Positions 8,803-16,718 of a stretch of 64,000 nucleotides of DNA are shown one piece after another (within the stretch, counting starts at the first letter, position 1; each line of letters begins with the position of its first letter). The notes beneath the pieces are model-generated. The model was not told the DNA's origin. It did not search any database and saw nothing but the letters and a program-made list of their open reading frames with translations. Location of the stretch: contig NZ_RXFS01000005.1 in the NCBI RefSeq assembly GCF_003952185.1, positions 434,001 through 498,000 of the forward strand, in the 5' to 3' direction. The DNA is from Variovorax sp. 679. GTDB taxonomy: Bacteria > Pseudomonadota > Gammaproteobacteria > Burkholderiales > Burkholderiaceae_C. Both the position numbers and the translations under genes were made by a program.

Positions 8803-10545
8803 TCAATCCAGTCTGAATCGGCGCTCTGCAAAGGCGTACAGCCGGCGCCAGATGAGCTTGTTCATCAGCACGACGAAGATCGACATCACGCCGATGCTCG
8901 CGATGATCAGCGGCGTGTCGCCCGCCTTCGTGACCGTGGCGATGTACGCACCCAGGCCATCGGCCTGCAGGCTCGTACCGCCCCACGTGGCGAGTTCGGC
9001 CACGATGCTGGCGTTCCACGCGCCTCCGGCCGCGGTGCAGGCGCCCGTCACCCAGAACGGGAAGATCGCCGGCAGGATCAGGGTGCGCCAGAGGCTCCAG
9101 CGGCGCAGGCCGTAGACGCGCGCGGCTTCCTTCAGGTCGTTCGGTATCGCCATGGCGCCGGCGATCACGTTGAACAGGATGTACCACTGCGTGCCCATGG
9201 CAATGAGCAGGATGCTGCCCCAGTTGAGGCTGACGTGGCTGGCCACGAAGAAGCCGACGACGATCGGGAAGGTCATGTTCACCGGAAACGACGCGCCGAT
9301 CTGCGCGAGCGGCTGGGCGAATCGCGCAACGCGCGGCTGGAAGCCGATCCACACGCCCACCGGTGTCCAGATCAGCGTGGCCAGCACCGTCATCGCGGCG
9401 ACGCGCAAGGCCGTGAGGAAGCCGAGCCAGACGATGTGGCCAAGGTCGGACAGGGACAGCGCGCCGTGCAGCGCGGCGGTGGCGGCCGCCACGGCCCGGA
9501 GAAGCTCGATGCCGATCCAGATGGCAAGCAGGATGCCCGCCACGCGCCACAGCAGCTTCTTCCACAAGGCCTTGAGCCGCAGCGGCACCCGCGCCATCGG
9601 CGCGCGCGCCTGGAACATCCTGTCGAGCAGGGGGTGCCAGACACGCTCGCTGATCCAGGTGAACAGGTAGGCGCCGCGCAGCAGGTCGTAGACCCACGAG
9701 GTCGCCGGGGTCGTCGACTCCGTCAGCTCGATCTTGAACTTGTTCGCCCATGCCAGCAGCGGACGCCAGACGAGCTGGTCGCTGGCCAGGATCAGCGCGA
9801 TCATGGCCAGCACCGCCCACAGCGCGGCAGAGCTGTCGCCGTCGGAGATCGCCTGCACCATGTACGAGCCCAGGCCCGGCAGCCTGATGTCCTTGTTCAT
9901 CACGCTGATGGCCTCGCTCTGCGCGACGAAGAACCAGCCGCCGCCGAAGGACATCATCGAGTTCCAGATCAGGCTGTGCGCCGATGCCGGCAGCTCCACC
10001 GTCCTGAAGCGCTGCCAGCGGTTCAGGCCGCAGGTGGAGGCGGCCTCCTGCATGTCGGTGGGCACGGTGACCATCGAGTGATAGAACCCGAAGGCCATGT
10101 TCCATACCTGCCCGGTGAAGATGGCAAAGATCGCCGCGCACTCGACGCCGAGCAGGCTGCCGGGAAACAGTGCCATGAACCCGGCAACCGTTGCCGACAG
10201 GAACCCCAGGACCGGCACCGACTGCAGCACGTCGAGGGCCGGCAGGATGACGGCGCGCGCAGCCCGGTTCTTTGCCGCCAGGTAGCCCACGGCAATGGCG
10301 AAGAAGAGCGAGAAGCCGAAGGCGATCCACATGCGCATCAGCGTGCGGCCCGCGTAGTACGGAATCAGGCCCGGCGAGCTGTCGACCTGCGGCACCGCGG
10401 CCGGATCGAAATGCACGAGCATGCCCTTGCCGAAGTGCAGCGCGCTCCACAACAGGCCCAGCAAGGTCAGCATGACCAGCGCATCGACCCAGCCGAACGT
10501 GCGGCGTTCTTCGACGACGGCGAGCTGCGGGGCGGTGCTCTTCAT
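8803..10545 (-). CDS. ABC transporter permease, two fused BPD domains
   Basis: Inner-membrane permease of 580 aa built from two binding-protein-dependent transport domains in tandem, each with its own EAA-type loop (EAASTCGLNRWQRFRTVELPA in the first half, EAARVYGLRRWSLWRTLILPA in the second). Many hydrophobic helices are visible in both halves. Fused double permeases of this kind partner with the ATPase type encoded immediately downstream. The ATG giving MKSTAPQ is preferred over one 19 codons upstream that would add a Pro/Arg-rich non-conserved stretch. No periplasmic binding protein is adjacent, so either one is encoded elsewhere or the system differs from NrtABC/SsuABC. Confidence 0.9.
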   Translation of the reverse strand: MKSTAPQLAVVEERRTFGWVDALVMLTLLGLLWSALHFGKGMLVHFDPAAVPQVDSSPGLIPYYAGRTLMRMWIAFGFSLFFAIAVGYLAAKNRAARAVILPALDVLQSVPVLGFLSATVAGFMALFPGSLLGVECAAIFAIFTGQVWNMAFGFYHSMVTVPTDMQEAASTCGLNRWQRFRTVELPASAHSLIWNSMMSFGGGWFFVAQSEAISVMNKDIRLPGLGSYMVQAISDGDSSAALWAVLAMIALILASDQLVWRPLLAWANKFKIELTESTTPATSWVYDLLRGAYLFTWISERVWHPLLDRMFQARAPMARVPLRLKALWKKLLWRVAGILLAIWIGIELLRAVAAATAALHGALSLSDLGHIVWLGFLTALRVAAMTVLATLIWTPVGVWIGFQPRVARFAQPLAQIGASFPVNMTFPIVVGFFVASHVSLNWGSILLIAMGTQWYILFNVIAGAMAIPNDLKEAARVYGLRRWSLWRTLILPAIFPFWVTGACTAAGGAWNASIVAELATWGGTSLQADGLGAYIATVTKAGDTPLIIASIGVMSIFVVLMNKLIWRRLYAFAERRFRLD

Positions 10546-10598
10546 GTGGGCGGCAACTCCTGCCGGCGGGGGCTGCCGGCGGTTCACAGGTTGGCGGT

Positions 10599-10620
10599 GC
10601 ATTGGACTTTAGTCCAATGC
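10599..10620. promoter_or_regulatory. Perfect 22-bp palindrome in the divergent ABC/LuxR promoter
   Basis: Two perfectly complementary 10-bp arms (GCATTGGACT and AGTCCAATGC) separated by TT. It sits in the 135-bp gap between the permease start and the LuxR-type regulator start, 60 bp from the regulator ATG and 53 bp from the permease ATG. This is the classic position for an operator shared by both promoters. The regulator next door is the natural candidate to bind it. Confidence 0.6.
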
Positions 10621-10680
10621 GCGTGGAAGACATCGTCCCTAGGATCGCCACTCGTTCAGGTATTCCGGTCCAAGGTCTCA

Positions 10681-11328
10681 ATGTCACTGCCGACTCTCGC
10701 TCACTCCCCCGTAGATCGTGCGGGGCAACTCGCGAACCATGCGGCCATCGGCCTGTCGGCGCTGGAAAGTCTGCCCCAGGCCATCGCGGTGCTCGACCAG
10801 CACTGCCGCGTGCAGTACGTCAACCGTCGCGCGGAAAGTCTCTGCGCATCCTCGGGGCCGTGCCGCATGGTGTGCGGATGCTGGCAGTTCACGCAGGCGG
10901 ACGTGCAGGACAGGTTGGAGCAACTCGTGCGGAACGTGTGCGCCCCGGGGCGGAGCACGGCTGTCGGCGGCGGATTCCGAATGCCGCTCGGGGAAGGGCC
11001 GCCGATGCTTGTTTCGGTGCTTCCGTTGAAGGCCAACCATCCTCTCGCATCACCCCGCTCGGTCCCGTTGGCACTGGTGTTCATCGTGGCCTCGCAGTCC
11101 GCTTCTTTCGCGGCGTCGCATGTGATCGCGGACCAGCTGGGATTGACGGCGACGGAAGCCAGGCTCGCCGCAAGCCTGGCCGCAGGGAATACGGTGCTCG
11201 ACTTCGCGGCTCTCCAGCGCTGCACGCCGCATACCGCGCGCAGCCATCTCAAGAACCTGATGCGCAAGACGGGCTGCCGCCGGCAGTTCGAGGTGGTGCG
11301 CCTGGTGCAGTCTCTTCAGGCGGGCTGA
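10681..11328 (+). CDS. LuxR-type helix-turn-helix regulator with PAS-like N-terminus
   Basis: Predicted transcription factor of 215 aa. Residues about 25-140 resemble a small PAS-like sensor (LESLPQAIAVLDQHCRVQYV, then VNRRAESL), with several cysteines (SLCASSGPCRMVCGCWQF) that could bind a metal or sense redox; this is inference. The C-terminal 60 residues form a LuxR/GerE helix-turn-helix (LTATEARLAASLAAGN, then TARSHLKNLMRKTG). It is divergent from the ABC transporter operon and probably controls it through the intervening palindrome. The first ATG with conserved downstream sequence was taken as the start. Confidence 0.8.
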   Translation: MSLPTLAHSPVDRAGQLANHAAIGLSALESLPQAIAVLDQHCRVQYVNRRAESLCASSGPCRMVCGCWQFTQADVQDRLEQLVRNVCAPGRSTAVGGGFRMPLGEGPPMLVSVLPLKANHPLASPRSVPLALVFIVASQSASFAASHVIADQLGLTATEARLAASLAAGNTVLDFAALQRCTPHTARSHLKNLMRKTGCRRQFEVVRLVQSLQAG

Positions 11329-11365
11329 GGCTTCGGCTCGCGGCCAGGTTGCGGGCACGACGGAT

Positions 11366-12415
11366 TCACCTGGCTGTGCTTTTCCCATGCTTGCCGTGTC
11401 TGCCGGCACGACGCTCCGATGGATCCGGACGGCTCCCACGCCACGCTTCCGGCGAGCAACCGAACTGTGCGCCGAACCATCGCGTGAACGCGCTGTGCGT
11501 GCTGTAGCCCAGCAGCGCGGCCACCTCGCCCAGGCTGTAGCGGCTGTTGGCCACATAGCGGCGGGCGAGTTCCTGCCGGACGTCGTTGATCAGCTGCTTG
11601 AAAGTCAGCTTGCGCGCGTCGAGCTCACGCTGCAGGGTGCGCATGCTCATCCCCAGCCCCATCGCCACCGACTTGCAGGTGGCGCGCCCCGCCGGCAGCA
11701 TGAGGTAGATGGCCTTGCGCACCTCCTGGTCGATCGAGCGCTGGCGATCGTCGGGTAACGCCGCGATCAGCTTGCGGGCGTAGGCGGCGAGCACCGGGTC
11801 GGCTCCGGGGTTGGGCACGTCCAGGTCCGCCGCGCGGCACACCAGCCCGTTGAAGCCGCCGTCGAACTCGATGCGGCATTTGAAGAAGCGGCGGTGAAAC
11901 GCCGGATCGGTGGGCGGTTCGTGGGCAAAGCTCACGCTGGCGGGCTGCCAGCGGTCCCTCAGCAGTGCCTCGCACATCCGGTAGAGCACGCCGATCGCGA
12001 GTTCGATGGACTGCCGCGAGGGCACCGACACGGCCAGCTCCTCGCGCAGCACGACCATGCTGCCGACGTCCTCCACCTGGATGGCCAGTTGCTCGTTGAG
12101 CAGGTGCAGGTGCTCGATCAGCGTGAGCAGCACCTGCCGCAGCGTCGGCTGGTGCATGAGCAGCAGGCTGACCATGCCGAAGTTCGAGAGCTGCCGCCGC
12201 GCCGCGATGCGCAGCCCGAAGGACTCGCAACCGGTCTGGCTCGCCGCGTCCTCCAGCAGGCGGGCCACGCGATCGGCCTCGATCAGCTGGTCGGGCTCCC
12301 GGATGAGTTGCGCGCGCAGCCCGGCCCTGCGCAATGCCGCGCCGGGGTCGTGGCCGAGTTCCTGCGCAACCTCCGCGAAGTTCGTCAGCGAGGCGGCGCG
12401 CACCAGTGCCGTCAT
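11366..12415 (-). CDS. AraC-family regulator with arabinose-binding-like N-terminal domain (OruR type)
   Basis: Transcriptional activator of 349 aa. Residues 1-200 match the N-terminal domain of OruR-like AraC proteins (LTNFAEVAQELGHDPGAALR, LLEDAASQTGCESFGLRIAA, LSNFGMVSLLL). The C-terminal 100 residues hold the paired helix-turn-helix (SVAMGLGMSMRTLQRELDA, then YSLGEVAALLGYSTHSAFTR with WFGAQFGCSP). The start was chosen at MTALVRAASLTNF; a longer reading frame upstream has no family similarity and covers the divergent promoter. It faces the TauD/BKACE operon and is its likely regulator; two direct repeats in the gap look like its binding site. Confidence 0.9.
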   Translation of the reverse strand: MTALVRAASLTNFAEVAQELGHDPGAALRRAGLRAQLIREPDQLIEADRVARLLEDAASQTGCESFGLRIAARRQLSNFGMVSLLLMHQPTLRQVLLTLIEHLHLLNEQLAIQVEDVGSMVVLREELAVSVPSRQSIELAIGVLYRMCEALLRDRWQPASVSFAHEPPTDPAFHRRFFKCRIEFDGGFNGLVCRAADLDVPNPGADPVLAAYARKLIAALPDDRQRSIDQEVRKAIYLMLPAGRATCKSVAMGLGMSMRTLQRELDARKLTFKQLINDVRQELARRYVANSRYSLGEVAALLGYSTHSAFTRWFGAQFGCSPEAWRGSRPDPSERRAGRHGKHGKSTAR

Positions 12416-12464
12416 GACGGGCCTTTCCACAAGTGCTCGAGTGCCTTGAGTGCCCGGGATTCTG

Positions 12465-12504
12465 GCATCAAATGCAAAGCGAATGGCACCAAATGCAAAG
12501 CGCG
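12465..12504. promoter_or_regulatory. Tandem direct repeats, candidate AraC-regulator operator
   Basis: Two 19-bp copies (TGGCATCAAATGCAAAGCG and TGGCACCAAATGCAAAGCG) differ at one base and start 21 bp apart, two helical turns. Paired direct repeats at this spacing are typical of AraC-family activator sites. They lie 50-90 bp upstream of the AraC gene start and 138-177 bp upstream of the dioxygenase start, between the two divergent genes. Confidence 0.7.
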
Positions 12505-12641
12505 GCTGGGCTCGCACTCCTACATTTCCCCTACGCCGGTGCCCGTGAGCCAGGGGACAGGCAAGACAAAAGAAAAGCACGACGACAACAGCTTCCGCGG
12601 GCCCGGCCGCGGATTGCCGCCGGCCCACATGGAGACAAGAC

Positions 12642-13490
12642 ATGCGGATCGAACCGTTGACCTGCGCCATCGGCGCCCAGCTCGTCGGAGTCAGCCTGGC
12701 CGATGCGGCACAGAATGACGACCTGTTCGCGGAAATCAGGGCGCTGCTGCTGCGGCACAAGGTGCTGTTCCTGCGCGATCAGAAGATCAGCCGGGCGCAG
12801 CACGTGGCTTTCGCGCGGCGCTTCGGCGAGCTCGAAGACCACCCCGTCGCAGGCAGCGACCCGGAGCACCCGGGCCTGGTGCGCATCTACAAGACGCCCG
12901 ACGCGCCCAACGACCGCTACGAGAACAGCTGGCACACCGACGCCACCTGGCGCGAGGCGCCGCCGATGGGTTGCGTGCTGCGCTGCGTCGAATGCCCGCC
13001 CGTCGGCGGCGACACCATGTGGGCCAACATGGCGATGGCCTACGAGCGGCTGCCCGAGCACGTGAAGGAGCTGATCGCCCCGCTGCGCGCCCGCCACAGC
13101 ATCGAATGCACCTTCGGCGCGGCGATGCCGATCGAGAAGCGCCTCGCGCTCAAGGCCCAGTACCCCGACGCGGAGCATCCGGTGGTGCGCACCCATCCCG
13201 AGACCGGCGAGCGGGTGCTGTTCGTCAACGGCTTCACCACGCACTTCACGAACTTCCACACGCCCGCCAACGTGCGCTACGGACAGGACTTCACGCAGGG
13301 CGCGTCGTCGCTGCTGCAGTACCTCATCAGCCAGGCCGCGATTCCCGAATACCAGGTGCGCTGGCGCTGGCAGCCCGACAGCGTGGCGATCTGGGACAAC
13401 CGCGCCACGCAGCACTACGCGGTGATGGACTACCCGCCCTGCCACCGAAAGATGGAGCGCGCCGGCATCGTCGGCACGCCGACTTTCTGA
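12642..13490 (+). CDS. TauD/TfdA-family Fe(II)/2-oxoglutarate dioxygenase
   Basis: Cytoplasmic non-heme iron dioxygenase of 282 aa that hydroxylates a small organic substrate using O2 and 2-oxoglutarate. Iron ligands are visible: the HxD motif in ENSWHTDATW near residue 97 and the distal histidine in DNRATQHYAVMDY near residue 264, followed by a downstream Arg (RKMERAG) suited to binding 2-oxoglutarate. LLLRHKVLFLRDQKIS and FARRFGELEDHP are family hallmarks. The start has a GGAGA sequence 7 bp upstream. It is the first gene of a five-gene run divergent from an AraC regulator; the BKACE gene follows after 49 bp. The true substrate (taurine, aryloxyacid, carnitine-like or other) cannot be read from the sequence. 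Confidence 0.92.
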   Translation: MRIEPLTCAIGAQLVGVSLADAAQNDDLFAEIRALLLRHKVLFLRDQKISRAQHVAFARRFGELEDHPVAGSDPEHPGLVRIYKTPDAPNDRYENSWHTDATWREAPPMGCVLRCVECPPVGGDTMWANMAMAYERLPEHVKELIAPLRARHSIECTFGAAMPIEKRLALKAQYPDAEHPVVRTHPETGERVLFVNGFTTHFTNFHTPANVRYGQDFTQGASSLLQYLISQAAIPEYQVRWRWQPDSVAIWDNRATQHYAVMDYPPCHRKMERAGIVGTPTF

Positions 13491-13539
13491 TCTCCCCGCT
13501 TCCTCTTTTTCTTCTTCCGCAATTCCCACGGAGCTCCCG

Positions 13540-14598
13540 ATGAACTTTCTCGACGGTCACCTGTTCCCCGAAAACCAGCAGCCGCTGATCATCACCGCCG
13601 CGCCCTACGCGCCCTCCTGGCTGCCCTCCGACTTCCCCGGCGAGATCGCCGTGACGATGGAAGAGCAGATCCAGAAGGCGGTGGACTGCTACAACGCCGG
13701 CGCCACCGTGCTGCACCTGCATGTGCGCGAACTCGACGGCAAGGGCAGCAAGCGGCTGTCGAAGTTCAACGAGCTGATCTCCGGCGTGCGGGCACGCGTG
13801 CCGGAGATGATCATCCAGGTGGGCGGCTCCATCAGCTTCGCGCCGGAGACCGAAGGCGCCGCCGCCAAGTGGCTCTCGGACGACACGCGCCACATGCTGG
13901 CCGAACTCGATCCCAAGCCCGACCAGGTCACGGTGACCATCAACACCTCGCAGATGAACATCCTCGAGCAGTTCGATGCACGGGACATCCGAGGCACCTC
14001 GATGGAAGACCCGGCCGTCTTCAACGCCTACAAGGAAATGACGGTGCCGGCGCAGCCGGGCTGGGCCGAGGAGCACATCCGCCGCCTCACGGCAGCGGGC
14101 ATCCAGAGCGCCTTCCAGTGCTACAACATCAACAGCTTCGAGTCGGTCGAGCGGCTGATGCGCCGGGGCATCTACAAGGGCCCGCTGGTGATGAACTGGG
14201 TGGCCATCGGCGGCGGCATGGACGCGCCGAACATCTACAGCCTGGCCAACTTCGTGCGCGCGGTTCCGGATGGCGCAGTGCTCACCGTGGAAAGCTCCGT
14301 GCTCAACGTGCTGCCAGTGAACATGATGGGCATTGCCATGGGCCTGCACGTGCGCTGCGGCACCGAGGACAACCTGTGGAACCAGTCGCGCACGGCCAAG
14401 ATCGGCACGGCAGCGCAGGTCGAACAGCTGGTCCGCATCTCGCGCGAGTTCGGCCGCCCGATCGCAACTGCGCAGCAGGCGCGCGAGATCTCGAAGATCG
14501 GCGTGTTCTACGACTCGGTGGAAGAGACGCTGCTGGCCAACGGCTTCGCACCCAACCGCAACGGCGGCCAGCAGGGTTTCCTGCGCAAGGCGGCCTGA
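13540..14598 (+). CDS. BKACE family (DUF849) beta-keto acid cleavage enzyme
   Basis: Zinc enzyme of 352 aa from the family that cleaves a beta-keto acid with acetyl-CoA to give acetoacetate and a CoA thioester. The metal motif HLHVR (His59, His61) lies after the first strand, following CYNAGATVLHL; later conserved elements include TINTSQMNI, PLVMNWVAIGGGM, and LPVNMMGIAMGLHVRCGTEDN with a Glu typical of the site. It is somewhat longer than Kce-type members (about 270-310 aa) and has VGGSISFAPETEG where canonical members have a Thr/Ser-Gly-rich loop, so it may belong to a less characterised subgroup. Its neighbours suggest that the dioxygenase or oxidoreductase product is a beta-keto acid. Confidence 0.85.
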   Translation: MNFLDGHLFPENQQPLIITAAPYAPSWLPSDFPGEIAVTMEEQIQKAVDCYNAGATVLHLHVRELDGKGSKRLSKFNELISGVRARVPEMIIQVGGSISFAPETEGAAAKWLSDDTRHMLAELDPKPDQVTVTINTSQMNILEQFDARDIRGTSMEDPAVFNAYKEMTVPAQPGWAEEHIRRLTAAGIQSAFQCYNINSFESVERLMRRGIYKGPLVMNWVAIGGGMDAPNIYSLANFVRAVPDGAVLTVESSVLNVLPVNMMGIAMGLHVRCGTEDNLWNQSRTAKIGTAAQVEQLVRISREFGRPIATAQQAREISKIGVFYDSVEETLLANGFAPNRNGGQQGFLRKAA

Positions 14599-14639
14599 TT
14601 TCCCGGATTCCCCCGATTTCACCGATCACCGGAGCAGCC

Positions 14640-15611
14640 ATGCCGCGTCTCTCTCATCTTGCCGCCATGCTCGTCGCCGCCACGGCCGCGCTGGGCTCGC
14701 CGTGGGCATCCGCTTACACCGACAAACCCGTGAAGATGATCGTCCCGGCGCCGCCGGGTGGGACCATCGACGTGCTCGCGCGCATCGTGGGCGACCAGCT
14801 CTCGCGCGACATCGGCCAGCCGGTGGTGGTCGAGAACAAGCCGGGCGCGGGCGGAGCCATCGCCGTCAAGTACATGCTGTCGCAGCCGGCCGACGGCCAG
14901 ACGCTGATGATGACCGCCAGCAACGTGCTCACCGAGGTGCCGCACGTGCTCAAGGGCGGCTTCGATCCGCTGAAGGACGTGAAGCCCGTCGCGCTGATCG
15001 CGCGCTCGTCGATGCTCTTCATCGCCTCGCCCCAGTTCCCGGCCAAGGACGCGAAGGAGGCCATCGCCTACGTGAAGGCGCATCCGGGCCAGCTGTCCTA
15101 CGCCTCCTACAGCGCGGGCACGGCGTCGCAGTACGCCGGCGCCATCCTGAACAAGGCGGCGGGGCTGGACATGCAGCACGTTCCGTATCCCGGCTCCGCC
15201 CCTGCGCTGGCGCAGGTGATGGGCGGGCAGGTGCCGCTGATGTTCGACGGCGCGGTCACGTCCAGGCCGCTGATCGCCGCGGGCAAGGTGAGGCTGCTGG
15301 CTGTTGCGAGCAAGGCCCGCCTGCCGGAGTTTCCCGGCGTGCCCACTTTCGCGGAACTGGGCTATCCGGCGCTGGACTTCGGCAACTGGACCGGCGTGAT
15401 CGCCTCGTCGCAGATGCCGGCTCCGCTGGTCGAGAAGATCCACGCGGCGCTGCAGAAGGTCGCGGCCAACCCGGCGGTGCGCGCGAGCGCGTCCAACGCC
15501 GGCTTCGAGCCGATGGCGGAGCGCACGCCCGCGCAGGCGCAGATCGAGCTGCAGGAGGAGTTCACCCGCAACGCCGGGATCGTCAAGAGCTACGACATCA
15601 GGCTGAACTGA
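14640..15611 (+). CDS. Bug/TctC-family tripartite tricarboxylate transporter binding protein
   Basis: Periplasmic solute-binding protein of 323 aa. A signal peptide (hydrophobic LAAMLVAATAALG, cleavage after WASA) precedes the mature start YTDKPVKMIVPAPPGGTIDV. Family motifs are VVVENKPGAGGAI, DGQTLMMT, HVPYPGSAPALAQVMGGQVPLMF and GVPTFAELGY. Proteins of this family bind carboxylates and other small acids. No TctA or TctB membrane partner is encoded nearby, as is usual for the expanded Bug families of Burkholderiales. Its place in the operon suggests that it binds the substrate metabolised by the flanking enzymes. Confidence 0.93.
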   Translation: MPRLSHLAAMLVAATAALGSPWASAYTDKPVKMIVPAPPGGTIDVLARIVGDQLSRDIGQPVVVENKPGAGGAIAVKYMLSQPADGQTLMMTASNVLTEVPHVLKGGFDPLKDVKPVALIARSSMLFIASPQFPAKDAKEAIAYVKAHPGQLSYASYSAGTASQYAGAILNKAAGLDMQHVPYPGSAPALAQVMGGQVPLMFDGAVTSRPLIAAGKVRLLAVASKARLPEFPGVPTFAELGYPALDFGNWTGVIASSQMPAPLVEKIHAALQKVAANPAVRASASNAGFEPMAERTPAQAQIELQEEFTRNAGIVKSYDIRLN

Positions 15612-15655
15612 GCCGGGGCACAGCGCCGACAAACAGGAAAACGAGGAGAGATCAC

Positions 15656-16627
15656 ATGGCCAAAGCCATCCGCTTCCATGAAACCGGCGGCCCCGAAGTA
15701 CTGCGGCTCGAGGACGTCGAGGTCGGCGACCCCGGTCCCGGGCAGGCGCGCGTGCGCCACAGCTTCATCGCGGTCAACTTCATCGACATCTACTTCCGCA
15801 CCGGCCGCTATCCGCTGGCGCTGCCCAACGGGCTGGGGTCCGACGCGGTGGGCGTGGTGGAGGCGGTCGGGCCGGGCGTGACGGAGGTCCGGCCCGGCGA
15901 TCGCGTCGGCTATCTGCTCGGCCCGCAGGGCGCCTACTCGCAGGCTCGCGTGATGCCGGCCGACGTGCTGATCCCGCTGCCCGAGGGCATCTCCGACCGT
16001 ACCGCCGCCACATTGATGATGAAGGGCATGACGGCGCAGTACCTGTTCCGCCAGGTCTATCCGCTCAAGGGCGGCGAGACCATCCTGTACCACGCGGCCG
16101 CCGGCGGCGTGGGTCTGATCGCCTGCCAGTGGGCGCGCGCGCTGGGCGTGACGATGATCGGCACCGTCAGCAGCGACGAGAAAGCGGCGCTCGCCCGGGC
16201 GAACGGTTGCGCGCACACCATCGTGACCTCGCGCGAGAACATCGCCCAGCGCGTACGCGAGATCACCGAGGGCCGGGGCGTGCCGGTGGTCTACGACTCG
16301 GTGGGCAAGGACACGCTGATGGATTCGCTCGACTGCCTGCAGCCGCGCGGCACGCTGGTCAGCAACGGCACTTCGTCGGGCCCCGTGGTGGTGGACTCGC
16401 AGCTGCTCGCGGCCAAGGGCTCCATCTGGATGACGCGGCCGGCGATGGTGCACTACATCCACCCGCGCGCCCACATGCTCGACATGGCTCGCGAGCTGTT
16501 CGACCACGTGCTGGCCGGGCGCATCGTCAGCGAGCCGCAGCAGAGCTTCGCGCTCGCCGACGCGGCGCAGGCGCATCGCGCGCTCGAGTCCCGCAGGACG
16601 ACCGGATCGACCGTCCTGATTCCCTGA
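15656..16627 (+). CDS. Quinone oxidoreductase / zinc-independent MDR-family NADPH reductase
   Basis: Medium-chain dehydrogenase/reductase of 323 aa, closest in pattern to E. coli QorA. Features: MAKAIRFHETGGPEVLRLED at the start, FIAVNFIDIYFRTGRYP, GSDAVGVVEAVGPGV, the quinone-oxidoreductase signature region GMTAQYLFRQVYPL, and the Rossmann motif AAAGGVGLIACQWARALG. No catalytic-zinc cysteines are present. A GGAGAG ribosome site lies 6 bp before the ATG. It follows the Bug protein by 44 bp. In this setting it may reduce an enone or acyl intermediate of the pathway rather than a quinone; that is inference. Confidence 0.9.
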   Translation: MAKAIRFHETGGPEVLRLEDVEVGDPGPGQARVRHSFIAVNFIDIYFRTGRYPLALPNGLGSDAVGVVEAVGPGVTEVRPGDRVGYLLGPQGAYSQARVMPADVLIPLPEGISDRTAATLMMKGMTAQYLFRQVYPLKGGETILYHAAAGGVGLIACQWARALGVTMIGTVSSDEKAALARANGCAHTIVTSRENIAQRVREITEGRGVPVVYDSVGKDTLMDSLDCLQPRGTLVSNGTSSGPVVVDSQLLAAKGSIWMTRPAMVHYIHPRAHMLDMARELFDHVLAGRIVSEPQQSFALADAAQAHRALESRRTTGSTVLIP

Positions 16628-16646
16628 AGCCCCCGGTTCCCTGATT

Positions 16647-16671
16647 CCCCGGTGCTCTCGAAGCACCGGGG
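16647..16671 (+). terminator. Perfect hairpin between oxidoreductase and porin genes
   Basis: Two perfect 10-bp arms (CCCCGGTGCT and AGCACCGGGG) around a 5-nt loop, 19 bp after the oxidoreductase stop and 47 bp before the porin start. It has no T run, so it may be an RNA-stabilising or processing hairpin or an inefficient terminator that lowers porin expression relative to the upstream genes. Confidence 0.5.
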
Positions 16672-16718
16672 TGTTCCACCGCGCCCGTCGCGATCCACCT
16701 GGTCCACGTGAGGAGAAC

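Noticed and set aside
7445..10687. A single minus-strand frame of 1080 codons covering both transporter genes
   Set aside because: Only its last 451 codons, from the ATG at 8800, are protein-like. The upstream part is out of frame with the real permease and is Arg/Ala-rich noise.
12416..12760. A longer N-terminus for the AraC regulator crossing the divergent promoter
   Set aside because: The added residues are not family-like and would cover the direct-repeat operator and the start of the divergent dioxygenase gene.
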